Shown: positions 1 through 9,571 of the stretch, one piece after another
Layout: each line of letters opens with the position of its first letter
Position numbering within the stretch: the first letter of the stretch is position 1
Assembly: GCA_965371805.1 (NCBI GenBank)
Contig: CBDUZW010000006.1
Span: forward strand, 57,080 to 121,079
Reading direction: 5' to 3'
DNA: 64,000 nt
Source of the DNA: JAOZTV01 sp965371805
GTDB lineage: Bacteria > Acidobacteriota > Aminicenantia > UBA2199
The notes under the pieces: model-generated
The model's input: the letters and a program-made list of their open reading frames with translations, nothing else
What the model was told of the DNA's origin: nothing
Database searches by the model: none
Position numbers and translations under genes: made by a program

Positions 1-1680
1 GGGAAAAGTTATCTCATTAAATATTTAGCACAAAAAATCCTAAAATGTGAAGTTCCGGTTAGTTTGCTCAAGAACAGTGTTAAGGAAATAAATTTTGTTT
101 CTTTATTAACTGGTTCGAAGTACAGGGGGCAATTTGAGGAAAAAGGATTAAAGCTCTTACAGGATTTAAAGGAAACTAAAACTATTATTGTTTTAGAGGA
201 TATGCATCTAATGATGACTTCAGGCGCTGCAAGAGGTACCTCCCTTGATTTTGTAAATATTCTAAAACCTTTTCTAAGAGAAGGCTCAGTTCAGGTCATT
301 GCTACAACAAATAGTGAAGAATTCAAGAATACTATAGAAAGGGATAACCCTTTACTTGGCTTTTTCCAAAAAATTACTGTTAATCAGATGTCAGAAGAAG
401 AAACAGAAGAGATTTTATACAATAGAGCTGATGTATTGTCTTCTAAAAAGAGTGTGATAATTCCTAATGATTTTATAAACGAAATTGTTAATGCTGCAAA
501 GATAAATATAAGAAATAGAGCATTACCGGATTCAGCAATGATGCTTTTAGAAAGGTGTGTTTCGAAAAAAGTATATAAGAATTTTTCATTGAACTTGTAT
601 GAACCGAAATTAGATGTCGAACTTTTAGCTGAAGTTTTATCAGATATTTTGAACCTGCCTGAATCTTTTTTGTCTTTATCAATTAGAGAACGATTGACGA
701 ACTTGAATGAGATGCTCTCAAAAAAAATAAGAGGACAAAGTGAAGCTTTAAAGAAGGTAAGTAAGGGTGTTGTAACCTCAAAACTGGGCTTTGACATAAA
801 CGAACGCAGACCGGATGGAGTTTTTTTGTTTATAGGACCTACAGGTGTTGGCAAAACTGAGACAGCTATTTCTCTGGCTAAAGCTCTCTATGGATCTGAA
901 GATTTTTTGATACGGTTAGATATGTCTGAGTATATGGAAAAATACACTTATTCGAGATTTGTTGGAGCCGCTCCTGGATATGTTGGGTATAATGATTCAA
1001 ACCAGCTGACTGATAAGATAAGGCAAAATCCTTTTTCTGTTATTTTGATAGATGAAATAGAAAAAGGTGATAATCAGTTATTGAATATTTTTCTCCAGAT
1101 ATTTGATGCAGGACGTCTTACAGATGCACATGGAAATGTTGTCGATTTCTCAAATACAACCATCATTATGACATCTAATATAGGAACAAACTTATATTCA
1201 AAGGTTCAATTGGGATATCAAAGTGATATAAATAAGAATACTGTGTCTAAATCAGCTCTAAATAAATCTTTGAAAAGACATTTTTCTCCAGAATTTCTGA
1301 ATAGAATTGACGATATAATAGTTTTTAATCAATTAAGTAAAAAAAATATTATTGAAATTATTAAAGATCAAATAAAAATAATTGAAAAAAAAATAAATAA
1401 GCATGGGAAAGAGCTATTAATTGAGAATAATGTAATTGAGCTTATTGCAGTTAATGGATATTCTCAAGAGTATGGAGCAAGGAATATATCGAGAGAAATC
1501 AAAATTGGATTACTTGAACAAATTGCTGAATTATCTTTGACCAATGAATGGGAATTCTGTGATACAATACTTTGTGAAGCTGAAGGTAGTGAGATTATTG
1601 TAAAATTATTAAACTCTGGAATTCAGGTAATAGGAAAAGGAAGTGAAAATATGGATAAGATGGAATCTTTAAATGTCTGA
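1..1680 (+). CDS. ClpA/ClpC-like double AAA+ ATPase, 5' end cut by window
   Basis: Hsp100-type unfoldase, expected to thread substrates through a hexamer, with or without ClpP. The frame is open from base 1, where the last residues of the first Walker A (GKS) are read, so the N-domain and true start lie outside the window. D1 has pore loop KYRGQFEE and Walker B-like IIVLEDMH (ED where DE is usual). D2 has Walker A GPTGVGKTETA (about 831-863), pore loop GYVGY, Walker B VILIDEIEKG and sensor MTSNIG. A C-terminal small domain (SPEFLNRIDDIIVF) follows. An LGY tripeptide sits about where ClpC carries its ClpP-binding loop, but I cannot be sure it works as one. The 3' end overlaps the receiver-LpxC gene by 8 bases, suggesting translational coupling. 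Confidence 0.9.
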   Translation, partial: GKSYLIKYLAQKILKCEVPVSLLKNSVKEINFVSLLTGSKYRGQFEEKGLKLLQDLKETKTIIVLEDMHLMMTSGAARGTSLDFVNILKPFLREGSVQVIATTNSEEFKNTIERDNPLLGFFQKITVNQMSEEETEEILYNRADVLSSKKSVIIPNDFINEIVNAAKINIRNRALPDSAMMLLERCVSKKVYKNFSLNLYEPKLDVELLAEVLSDILNLPESFLSLSIRERLTNLNEMLSKKIRGQSEALKKVSKGVVTSKLGFDINERRPDGVFLFIGPTGVGKTETAISLAKALYGSEDFLIRLDMSEYMEKYTYSRFVGAAPGYVGYNDSNQLTDKIRQNPFSVILIDEIEKGDNQLLNIFLQIFDAGRLTDAHGNVVDFSNTTIIMTSNIGTNLYSKVQLGYQSDINKNTVSKSALNKSLKRHFSPEFLNRIDDIIVFNQLSKKNIIEIIKDQIKIIEKKINKHGKELLIENNVIELIAVNGYSQEYGARNISREIKIGLLEQIAELSLTNEWEFCDTILCEAEGSEIIVKLLNSGIQVIGKGSENMDKMESLNV

Positions 1681-3004
1681 AAAAATAAAAAAAATACTAA
1701 TTATTGATGATGAGAAAAATATTCAGGTCTCACTCGCTTCTGTTCTTGAAGATGAGGGTTACTTTGTTTATCTTGCATCATCAGGAGAAGAAGGTATAGA
1801 AAAATTTATAAATCTAAAGCCAGATGCAGTATTTTTAGATATCTGGTTACCTGGAATTGACGGTCTTGAAACAATGACCCAGATTCTGGAGGTTGATCCT
1901 TTACAGATTGTCATAATGATGTCTGGACATGGGAATATTTCTACTGCTGTTAAAGCTGTTAGAGATGGTGCGTATGATTTTCTTGAAAAACCATTAAGCC
2001 TGGATAAGGTAATTTTTGTTTTAAGTAGAGGTCTTATTTACAGAAATCTTGTTGAAGAAAACAAGAGACTAAAAGAGATATTAAAACAGGAAATTTTAGA
2101 TAATAGTAAAACTAAAAATAAAAAAGAGAAAACTGCTACTATGGTATATGATATGGAACATGAAGACCACTCACAGAAGCAAAGAACTATTAAAGAGAGT
2201 TTAATATTTTATGGAATAGGTCTCCATTCTGGTGAAAAAACAGGAATGTCTATTAAGCCATTGGGACCGGGGAAAGGGATAAGGTTTGAAAATATTTCTG
2301 AAGAAGGACATATACCTGCGAGAGTTGAATATCTTGATACTACTAATTATGCTACTTCAATAAAGAAAGATGGTTTAATTGCGAATACAATAGAGCATTT
2401 TATGGCTACATTGCATGCTTTCGGCATAACAAACCTCTCAATAAAAATCAGTAAGGAAGTACCAATAGATGATGGCTCTGCTGTGAAGTTCTGTAAAATC
2501 ATAAGAAAAAGTGGAATTGTAGAACAGAATGAAGTCATCCCATCAATAAAAATATCTAAAGTATACACAATTGGTGTAGAAAGTGATAATGATAAATACA
2601 TAAAAATAGAGCCTTATGATGGTTTTGCAGTTAAATATACTCTTATCTATCCGGAACCACTGGGTAGAATGAGTTTTGACTTTGTTATGAATTCTCCAGA
2701 AGATTTTGAGAGAGAAATTGCACCTTCCAGAACATATGGTTTTGTTGATGATTTTCATAAACTTGCTGATATGGGACTTGCTGAAGGTGGAAGAATGAAC
2801 AACTTTATTCTTATTGATAATGGCAAAATATTAAATACAAAATTAAGGTTTCCTGAAGAATTAGCCCGTCATAAGATACTTGATATAATCGGAGATTTTT
2901 ATCTATTAGGACGCCCCATAAAAGGTAAAATAACAGCTCAAAAAACCGGACATTTTGATAATGCAAGAATGGTGAATCTGATAAAAGAGAATTATTGCAA
3001 CTAA
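1673..3004 (+). CDS. lpxC: Receiver domain fused to LpxC (UDP-3-O-acyl-GlcNAc deacetylase)
   Basis: LpxC is the zinc enzyme of the committed step of lipid A synthesis. Here residues 1-125 form a response-regulator receiver (DD at 12-13, phospho-acceptor Asp56 in FLDIWLPG, MSGHG, Lys106-Pro107), most like NtrC-type receivers. A charged linker runs to about 170. Residues 171-443 are a full LpxC: GIGLHSG, TIEH with zinc ligand His242, the PIDDGSA loop, SRTYGF, and RHKILDIIGD carrying the other zinc ligands, then TGH. All catalytic residues are present, so the deacetylase should be active. Known LpxC is controlled mainly by proteolysis; phosphorylation through a fused receiver is my inference. 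It overlaps the upstream Clp gene by 8 bases. Confidence 0.93.
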   Translation: MSEKIKKILIIDDEKNIQVSLASVLEDEGYFVYLASSGEEGIEKFINLKPDAVFLDIWLPGIDGLETMTQILEVDPLQIVIMMSGHGNISTAVKAVRDGAYDFLEKPLSLDKVIFVLSRGLIYRNLVEENKRLKEILKQEILDNSKTKNKKEKTATMVYDMEHEDHSQKQRTIKESLIFYGIGLHSGEKTGMSIKPLGPGKGIRFENISEEGHIPARVEYLDTTNYATSIKKDGLIANTIEHFMATLHAFGITNLSIKISKEVPIDDGSAVKFCKIIRKSGIVEQNEVIPSIKISKVYTIGVESDNDKYIKIEPYDGFAVKYTLIYPEPLGRMSFDFVMNSPEDFEREIAPSRTYGFVDDFHKLADMGLAEGGRMNNFILIDNGKILNTKLRFPEELARHKILDIIGDFYLLGRPIKGKITAQKTGHFDNARMVNLIKENYCN

Positions 3005-3036
3005 AGTGAATATAGTGTAGATATTGGTGGTTCTGA

Positions 3037-3714
3037 TTGTCTGAACAAAAAAAAATTAGATTCAGCCTTAATAATATTTTTAAAAAATTTAGATCTCATA
3101 ATGTTGGTCCGATTAGTTTTGATATATTCGAAGAGGAAATCTTAGGATTATCAGGAAAGACTGGATGTGGAAAAACAACAATGTCAAGAATCCTTATGAG
3201 GTTAATGGAGTTTGATTCAGGTACTATATATTATCAGGGTTATCCTATACATTCTGTACCAATTTGTGAGTTTAGACAAAAAAATCAAATAATGTTCCAA
3301 AACCATCTATTATCTGTAAATTTACTGTTGAAAATAGGAAAAATAATAACAGAACCTTTAAGAGTTGCAAAATTCAGCGAAATTGAGATAAGAGAACGGA
3401 TATGCACATTACTTGAATTGTTTGAGCTTCCGGTAAGCATAATGCAAAAATACCCTGATGAATTGTCAGGAGGAGAGTTACAGAGAATCGTCTTTTTAAG
3501 GACCTTAGTATTAAAACCTGAATTTATAATACTTGATGAGCCTTTTTCAAATATTGATAGAGACATGTCACTCAGATTAATTGAGAGTATAAAAAAGATA
3601 AGAGAAGAGTTTAAAATGGGAATATTAATTATTACTCATTCTTCTGAATTTGCCGAGTGTTTTTCTGATAGATTGTTAGAGTTTTCAAAACTGCTTCAAT
3701 TTGAATCTCTCTAA
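3037..3714 (+). CDS. ABC transporter ATP-binding protein, Opp/Dpp-like, short C-terminus
   Basis: Nucleotide-binding subunit of an importer, closest in style to peptide/nickel (OppF/DppF) ATPases. It shows Walker A GKTGCGKTT, Q-loop IMFQNH, signature LSGGELQR, Walker B FIILDEP and switch His in ILIITHSSEF. It starts at TTG preceded by a weak GGTGG. At 225 residues it ends soon after the switch region and lacks the usual OppF tail. Its last 83 bases overlap the 3' end of the convergent nagZ gene. No permease or binding protein lies nearby, so the partner is unknown. The short tail could be natural or reflect a frameshift. Confidence 0.8.
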   Translation: MSEQKKIRFSLNNIFKKFRSHNVGPISFDIFEEEILGLSGKTGCGKTTMSRILMRLMEFDSGTIYYQGYPIHSVPICEFRQKNQIMFQNHLLSVNLLLKIGKIITEPLRVAKFSEIEIRERICTLLELFELPVSIMQKYPDELSGGELQRIVFLRTLVLKPEFIILDEPFSNIDRDMSLRLIESIKKIREEFKMGILIITHSSEFAECFSDRLLEFSKLLQFESL

Positions 3715-5173
3715 AACCATAAGTACAGATAAATGTATTTATGAATGACATGTTATTTATTTCATAAGGATTTTCTAGTGAAATTACTATAAGGTCATTC
3801 CTGATGTGAAATAAATCTTCTATTGTTTTTAGTACTATGGATTTGGATTCTCCAGTAAAAGAGTAAATGAATATAACAATGTTTTCAAAATTATTAACAT
3901 TTTTAATATAATTCTCCAAGTTGTCAGATATCTTTAACTTTTGAGTTGTTCCATTTATAAATAATTTTTTTGCAATTTTTTCCAATTTTGACGATTTTTC
4001 AGATAATACTGCGGGCTCACTTATCTGGTTTGAATATTCAACGAAAAGTGTTTTCGAATCTTCTTTTAATGGTAAAATGTTTTTATTGTTTTTTAAAATT
4101 TGAATTGAGCTCAAGGCTATCTCTCTTTCAATATTTATGTTTTTTCTAATTTTTGAAATTGTTGATTTATTTTGTGTTCTCTTTTGAATATTATATTTTG
4201 ATTTAAGCTTTAATATTCTTGAAACAGATTCATCTATCCTGCTTTCTTTTATTTTACCTGTCTTAACTAAGTTAAGTGCAATATTATAAAGTTTTTCCTG
4301 AAGTGAGTATGTGTGGCTGATAATCAAAACATCTATTCCTGCAGAAATACTGTTAAGCACAATTTCTTCATTCGTATAATTATCTGTAATAGCTTTCATT
4401 TCAATGCAGTCACTAAAAACCACTCCTTTAAAGTTTGACCTCTTCTTTAACCTTCCAGATATTAATTCATTTGAAAAGGTTCCAATTTCGTCTGAAATAT
4501 TCGTGTATTTTACATGAGCTGTCATTATTGCATCTAATCTGTCTGATAGTTTTAGAAATGGGAAAATGCTGAATTTGTCGAAAATTTTCTTTGTTAATAT
4601 AATCTCAGGAATTTCCAGATGTGAATCAGCTGAAGCTGCTCCATGTCCCGGGAAATGTTTTCCACATGATGCTATAGCTTCGCTTTTAAGTCCCTTTATG
4701 AATTCTTCTGCATACTTAACAACTGTATCTGGATCATTTGAAAAAGATCTTATTCCGATCACTGGATTATTCTCATTTATATTTACATCAAGTACAGGAG
4801 CGAAGACCCCATCTAGACCCAGAAGTTTCATATCCTTTGCAATCAAAGAAGCAATCGTTTTTGAGTTTTTGGGATTGTTTGTTGCTGTAATTCCCATGTG
4901 TGAGATACCAGTTGCAGCCATCTCACTAAATCTGACAATATTGCCACCTTCCTGATCAGTCCAGATCATTGGACTGATCTTAGCGAGTGAGTGGAGTTCA
5001 TTATTTAATCCAATGACACCATCAATAGAATCTATATTTCTTGAAAACAGTATGATTCCACCAATATTTTTATCATTTATAAAGGTTTGGGTTCTTTTGG
5101 GTATAGTTATCCCCTTAAATCCAATCATAAACATTTGCCCTATTTTTTCTTCTAATGTCAGTTTATTTAACAT
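3632..5173 (-). CDS. nagZ: Glycoside hydrolase family 3 beta-N-acetylhexosaminidase
   Basis: Removes GlcNAc from muropeptides during cell-wall recycling. The catalytic domain spans about 1-330, with the NagZ signature KHFPGHG followed by DSHLEIPEI, the nucleophile region VVFSDCIEM, and an N-terminal IGQMFMIGF motif. Residues 350-513 form a second domain (SIQILKNNKNILPL onward), as in the two-domain Bacillus NagZ and unlike the one-domain E. coli enzyme. No signal peptide is evident. The last 27 codons overlap the convergent ABC gene, an unusually long antisense overlap for two conserved genes. Confidence 0.9.
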   Translation of the reverse strand: MLNKLTLEEKIGQMFMIGFKGITIPKRTQTFINDKNIGGIILFSRNIDSIDGVIGLNNELHSLAKISPMIWTDQEGGNIVRFSEMAATGISHMGITATNNPKNSKTIASLIAKDMKLLGLDGVFAPVLDVNINENNPVIGIRSFSNDPDTVVKYAEEFIKGLKSEAIASCGKHFPGHGAASADSHLEIPEIILTKKIFDKFSIFPFLKLSDRLDAIMTAHVKYTNISDEIGTFSNELISGRLKKRSNFKGVVFSDCIEMKAITDNYTNEEIVLNSISAGIDVLIISHTYSLQEKLYNIALNLVKTGKIKESRIDESVSRILKLKSKYNIQKRTQNKSTISKIRKNINIEREIALSSIQILKNNKNILPLKEDSKTLFVEYSNQISEPAVLSEKSSKLEKIAKKLFINGTTQKLKISDNLENYIKNVNNFENIVIFIYSFTGESKSIVLKTIEDLFHIRNDLIVISLENPYEINNMSFINTFICTYGFREIQIEAVLKTLTIYQKNTRQIQKNE

Positions 5174-5462
5174 TTATTTTTACCTTATCAGATATGAAGC
5201 TGCGACTATCAATCCTGAGCGGGACGGTTCTATTAATGTGTTTTTTGTTTCTATCATTAGTGTATTATATTCTTAATTAGTTCTTTTTTCAAATAAGTAT
5301 ACTTTCTTTTTTTATAAGAATATGTTCTAATTAAAACTATTAACAATGGCATTGGATGCTAAAAATGTGAGAAGAATAGAGGATAGCCGATAGATCTTTA
5401 AATCTATTAGTGTTTTTATGATTTTGAATACAAATGGTATTGTTTTAAAAGAGAAGTGAAAT

Positions 5463-7991
5463 ATGAAAAATGAAGCTCATGCAAGAATAAAAATCAATAA
5501 ACTTCTTGAATCAGCAGGCTGGAGATTCTTTGACAATGAACAAGGCAGGGCTAATATCCTGTTGGAAAATCATGTAAAAATATCTCAGATAGAAATTGAT
5601 GCCTGGGGGAATGATTTTGAAAAAACCAAATCAGGGTCATTGGATTTTTTATTGGTTGATAGTAATAATAAACCTATTTGCGTTCTTGAGGCAAAAAAAG
5701 AAGATCTACACCCATTGGTAGCAAAAGAGCAGGCGAGAAAATATGCAAAAACGGTAGATGCACGGTTTATTATCTTATCAAATGGGATTATTCACTATTT
5801 ATGGGACTTAAAAAAAGGAAATCCAAAACCTATTTGTAAATTTCCTTCACCAGATGAAATCGGAGCAATCAGGAAGTGGAATCCTGACCGAAACTCTTTA
5901 GTAAATGAACCAGTCGAAAATGATTTCATTGCTATTGTTCAAATGCCCGATTATAAAGAAAAACCTGATTGGAATGGAATAGTTGAAAACAGCAAAGAAT
6001 TTATCTGGAATAATGGATTACGATTTTTGAGGTATTACCAATTAGAGGCAATTCATAAATTACAGGAAGCAGTTAAAAAAGGTAAAGATAGATTTTTGTA
6101 TGAAATGGCAACCGGGACGGGAAAAACTTTAACTTCTGCTGCAGTTATTCGATTATTTTTAAGAACTGAAAATGCAAGAAGGGTTTTGTTTCTAGTTGAC
6201 AGATTAGAATTAGAAGATCAGGCCTGGAAAGCTTTTACAAATTATCTAAAACCTGATTATACGACATTTATTTATAAAGAGCATAGAAGTGATTGGCATA
6301 AGGCTGACATTATAGTAACTACAATTCAGTCCCTAATGTTTGACAATAAATATAGTTATTTATTTACACCTACAGATTTTGACTTAATTATTTCAGATGA
6401 ATCTCATAGATCAATTTCCGGCAATTCAAGAGCAGTTTTTGAGTATTTTCATGGTTATAAATTGGGATTAACAGCAACGCCAAAAGATTATTTAAAAAAT
6501 GTTGACATTGACAAAGTAAGAGAAAATGATCCACGGGAAATTGAACGCAGGATGTTACGGGACACTTATGCAACATTTGGTTGTGAGGGTGGTGATCCGA
6601 CTTATCGTTATTCTTTGATCGATGGAGTAAAAGATGGTTATCTTATTAATCCAAAAGTACTCGATGCTCGAACCGAAATAACTACTCAGCTTTTATCAGA
6701 TGAAGGTTATGCGGTTACTATTAAAAATGAAGATGGTGAGGAAACAGAAACTTTTGTTTCTAAAGATTTTGAAAAGAAATTTTTTTCTAAAAAAACAAAT
6801 AATATTTTTTGTAAAACATTTTTAGAAAATGCCAAACGTGATCCAATTACAACTGAAATTGGTAAAACTTTAGTTTTTGCAGTTAGCCAGAATCATGCGA
6901 GAAAATTAACAAAGGATCTAAATGAATTTGCAGAACTATTTTTTCCAAATAAATACAATTCTGATTTTGCTGTTCAGGTAACCTCACAAGTGGATAATGC
7001 TCAACAAATGACAATCAATTTTACCAATAATAATTTAAATGGTAAGACAACATGGGTAGAAGGTTACAAATCGAGTAAAACAAGAGTTTGCGTTACCGTT
7101 GGAATGATGACAACTGGTTATGATTGTCCTGATTTGCTCAATATTTGTATGATAAGACCGATCTTTAGTCCGACTGATTTTGTGCAAATAAAGGGAAGAG
7201 GGACACGCAAGCATAGGTTTGAATACAAACATAAGAACGAATTAGGTGAAGAAGAAATTATTCAATATGAAAAGGATTTTTTCAAACTATTTGATTTTTT
7301 TGCTAATTGTGAATACTTTGAAGAAGAATTTGATTATGACGAAAAACTAAAGCTTCCAAAACCGGGAAGTGAGGGCAGTGACGATGGCGGTGATGGTCTT
7401 AATGTTGATATGTATACCAGTTTACGGCCAGATCCTCTAAAAATGGTTAAAGAAATAGAAGTTGGATACGGTGGAATGAAAGTTGACCGTATGTTATTTC
7501 AGAAGTTTGAAGATAGAATTGTGATGGATGATATTATTAAAAAAAATGTTGAACTGGGAAATTGGGAGCATATAGTAAGTCATATACAGAGTGAAATTTT
7601 TGATAAACCGGAGGAGTATTTTAATATAGAGAAACTGCGAAAGGCAGCTAAAATTGATAGAAAGGTTTCAATTCGGGAAGTTGTAGAAAAGGTTTTCGGG
7701 ATCATTCCAAAATTCAAATCAAAAGATGAATTATTGGAGGAAGAATTTGATAAGTTTATTTCTATCTATCCACCAGAGGAAGATGTAAATGTAAGGGCAT
7801 TGAAATATTTTTTTAAAGCCTATATAGTAGATCAGGATATTCGAACAATATTAAAAGCAAAAGATTTCCATGCCTTACAAACTAATGCAACTTTAACTAT
7901 TTCTCAATTTAAAAAAATAACCCCAAAATACAGAGAAGTTATTCCATTGTACATTAAAGATTATATTAATTTAGACTTATTTGTGGCTTAA
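5463..7991 (+). CDS. Orphan type I restriction HsdR-like endonuclease/translocase
   Basis: The 842-residue protein has an N-terminal PD-(D/E)xK nuclease (Asp61, Glu76 and Lys78 in LDFLL...VLEAKK), SF2 motor motifs (Walker A ATGTGKT near 215, SDESHRS, GLTATP) and HsdR-like C-terminal helices. Type I R subunits translocate and cut DNA together with HsdM and HsdS. Neither is in the window; instead the next gene starts 1 base after this stop and encodes a DUF4062-HATPase protein. It may therefore be a standalone defence nuclease or work with distant M/S genes. The start has an AGAG-type ribosome site (aagagaagtgaaat before ATG). Confidence 0.88.
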   Translation: MKNEAHARIKINKLLESAGWRFFDNEQGRANILLENHVKISQIEIDAWGNDFEKTKSGSLDFLLVDSNNKPICVLEAKKEDLHPLVAKEQARKYAKTVDARFIILSNGIIHYLWDLKKGNPKPICKFPSPDEIGAIRKWNPDRNSLVNEPVENDFIAIVQMPDYKEKPDWNGIVENSKEFIWNNGLRFLRYYQLEAIHKLQEAVKKGKDRFLYEMATGTGKTLTSAAVIRLFLRTENARRVLFLVDRLELEDQAWKAFTNYLKPDYTTFIYKEHRSDWHKADIIVTTIQSLMFDNKYSYLFTPTDFDLIISDESHRSISGNSRAVFEYFHGYKLGLTATPKDYLKNVDIDKVRENDPREIERRMLRDTYATFGCEGGDPTYRYSLIDGVKDGYLINPKVLDARTEITTQLLSDEGYAVTIKNEDGEETETFVSKDFEKKFFSKKTNNIFCKTFLENAKRDPITTEIGKTLVFAVSQNHARKLTKDLNEFAELFFPNKYNSDFAVQVTSQVDNAQQMTINFTNNNLNGKTTWVEGYKSSKTRVCVTVGMMTTGYDCPDLLNICMIRPIFSPTDFVQIKGRGTRKHRFEYKHKNELGEEEIIQYEKDFFKLFDFFANCEYFEEEFDYDEKLKLPKPGSEGSDDGGDGLNVDMYTSLRPDPLKMVKEIEVGYGGMKVDRMLFQKFEDRIVMDDIIKKNVELGNWEHIVSHIQSEIFDKPEEYFNIEKLRKAAKIDRKVSIREVVEKVFGIIPKFKSKDELLEEEFDKFISIYPPEEDVNVRALKYFFKAYIVDQDIRTILKAKDFHALQTNATLTISQFKKITPKYREVIPLYIKDYINLDLFVA

Positions 7992-7992
7992 A

Positions 7993-9480
7993 ATGAGAAA
8001 ACAAAGAATATTTATAAGCAGTGTTCAGAATGAATTCGAAAAGGAACGGTTTGCTTTATTGGACTACTTTAATACAGATGTTTTATTAAAGTCCTTTTTT
8101 GAACCTTTTATTTTCGAAAAAATTGCTGCAAATACTAAAGATCCTGAGAATGTGTTTAAACTGGAAGTAAAAAGGTCCGATATCTATCTTGGTTTGTTTG
8201 GGAAAGAATACGGTTATGAAGACAGAAACGGAATTTCACCTACGCAAATGGAATACGAAACAGCAAAAAACAAAGGAATTCCACGTTGGATATATATATT
8301 AAAAACTAATAGTAAAAGACACCCGAAAGAGGAAAATCTTATCAAAAAAGTTAGTGGGGATGTTTCATGGAAATATTTTGCGGGAATTAAAAATCTGAAA
8401 AAAGAGGTTTATCATACTTGTATTGAGTTTTTAAAACAAAAGGGAAAAATTGAGAACAACGAATTCGATTATGCGCTGCAACCTTTTGAAACAATCAATG
8501 GAATTGATGAAAGTTTGCTTAGAGATTTTATTGTTACTGCTCGCGAAAAACGTAATTTTCCTGAAAAGAAAAATGCTCCGGTTATTGATGTTTTAAAAAA
8601 ACTTAATCTATACCGCAATGAAAAAATAGTTAATAGTGCGTTTTTGGTCTTCTCTAATAATCCTCAGCAATACTTTCCATCTGCTACTGTTAAATGTGCG
8701 TATTTTCATGGAATAAAAATTCAAAAGCCGATTCCCGATTATAAAGAATTCGGCGGTAATATTTTGGAAATGGCTGATAGTGCCGTTGATTTTGTTTTGT
8801 CAAAAATTAACCTGTCTACCGGAACCCGAAATCTCAGCAATCAAGTAGAAACAAACTATGAGATTCCCAGATCAGTTATAGCAGAAGCTGTGATAAATGC
8901 TTTGGCTCATCGTGATTACTACAGTAAAGGTAGTGTCCAGATATCTGTTTTTAAAGACAGAATTGAATTTGAAAATCCCGGATGTTTGCCTAATGAAATT
9001 AATCTGGAAGATTTAAAAAAGCCACATGCGTCTTATCCGCCTAATCCTTTACTGGCAAATTGTTTGTTTCTTGTTGGTGCTATAGAAAGATATGGAACAG
9101 GTACTCTTGAAATAATTGAAAAAACGACAGCAAAAGGCTTGGCTGAACCTGTTTTTACTTCTCATAATACTTTCAAACTTACAATTTGGAGGAGTACTAT
9201 AATAAGTGACGAATCAAACAAGCAGGAACAAGTAGGGGAACAAGTAAGGGAACAAGTAAGGGAACAAGTAAGTAAAGTTATTTTAATTTTAAACGGTGAA
9301 CAATCTGCATCTGAAATTATGAAAATGCTAAATTTAAAAGCGCGTAGAAATTTCCTGCAAAATTATCTCCAACCTGCGATTGAAGCTGGTTATATCGAAA
9401 TGACTCAACCCAAATCACCCAAAAGCCCGACACAAAAATACCGGGTTACCGATAAAGGTAAATGGTTAAGGAAAGAATAG
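7993..9480 (+). CDS. DUF4062 + RecG-like HATPase + winged-helix protein
   Basis: Residues 1-110 match the DUF4062 style (RIFISSVQNEFEKER, YLGLFGKEYG, PTQMEYETA), a Toll/SIR2-related fold common in defence genes. The middle resembles the putative DNA-binding/HATPase (AlbA_2/HATPase_c_4) proteins: IAEAVINALAHRDYY, IEFENPGCLPNEI, IERYGTGTLEII. The C-terminus (residues 430-495) is a winged helix, SASEIMKML onward. I use the ATG at 7993, directly after the HsdR stop, rather than TTG at 7981. A four-unit 12-bp tandem repeat lies between the HATPase and winged-helix parts. Function unknown; context suggests a signalling or effector role in defence. Confidence 0.8.
   Translation: MRKQRIFISSVQNEFEKERFALLDYFNTDVLLKSFFEPFIFEKIAANTKDPENVFKLEVKRSDIYLGLFGKEYGYEDRNGISPTQMEYETAKNKGIPRWIYILKTNSKRHPKEENLIKKVSGDVSWKYFAGIKNLKKEVYHTCIEFLKQKGKIENNEFDYALQPFETINGIDESLLRDFIVTAREKRNFPEKKNAPVIDVLKKLNLYRNEKIVNSAFLVFSNNPQQYFPSATVKCAYFHGIKIQKPIPDYKEFGGNILEMADSAVDFVLSKINLSTGTRNLSNQVETNYEIPRSVIAEAVINALAHRDYYSKGSVQISVFKDRIEFENPGCLPNEINLEDLKKPHASYPPNPLLANCLFLVGAIERYGTGTLEIIEKTTAKGLAEPVFTSHNTFKLTIWRSTIISDESNKQEQVGEQVREQVREQVSKVILILNGEQSASEIMKMLNLKARRNFLQNYLQPAIEAGYIEMTQPKSPKSPTQKYRVTDKGKWLRKE
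9226..9273 (+). repeat. In-frame 12-bp tandem repeat, four units
   Basis: Unit gaacaagtaagg (first unit gaacaagtaggg) repeats four times within the DUF4062-HATPase gene, encoding EQVG-EQVR-EQVR-EQVS. Being a multiple of three it can change copy number without a frameshift and would act as a helical spacer before the winged helix. Confidence 0.9.
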
Positions 9481-9571
9481 GATGTTAGATAATACAACAA
9501 AAACAAGGATAAAAAATTATTTAATAATGATTTGTTAGTTAGGTATAAAAGTACAGGGAGCAAAATAAAAA

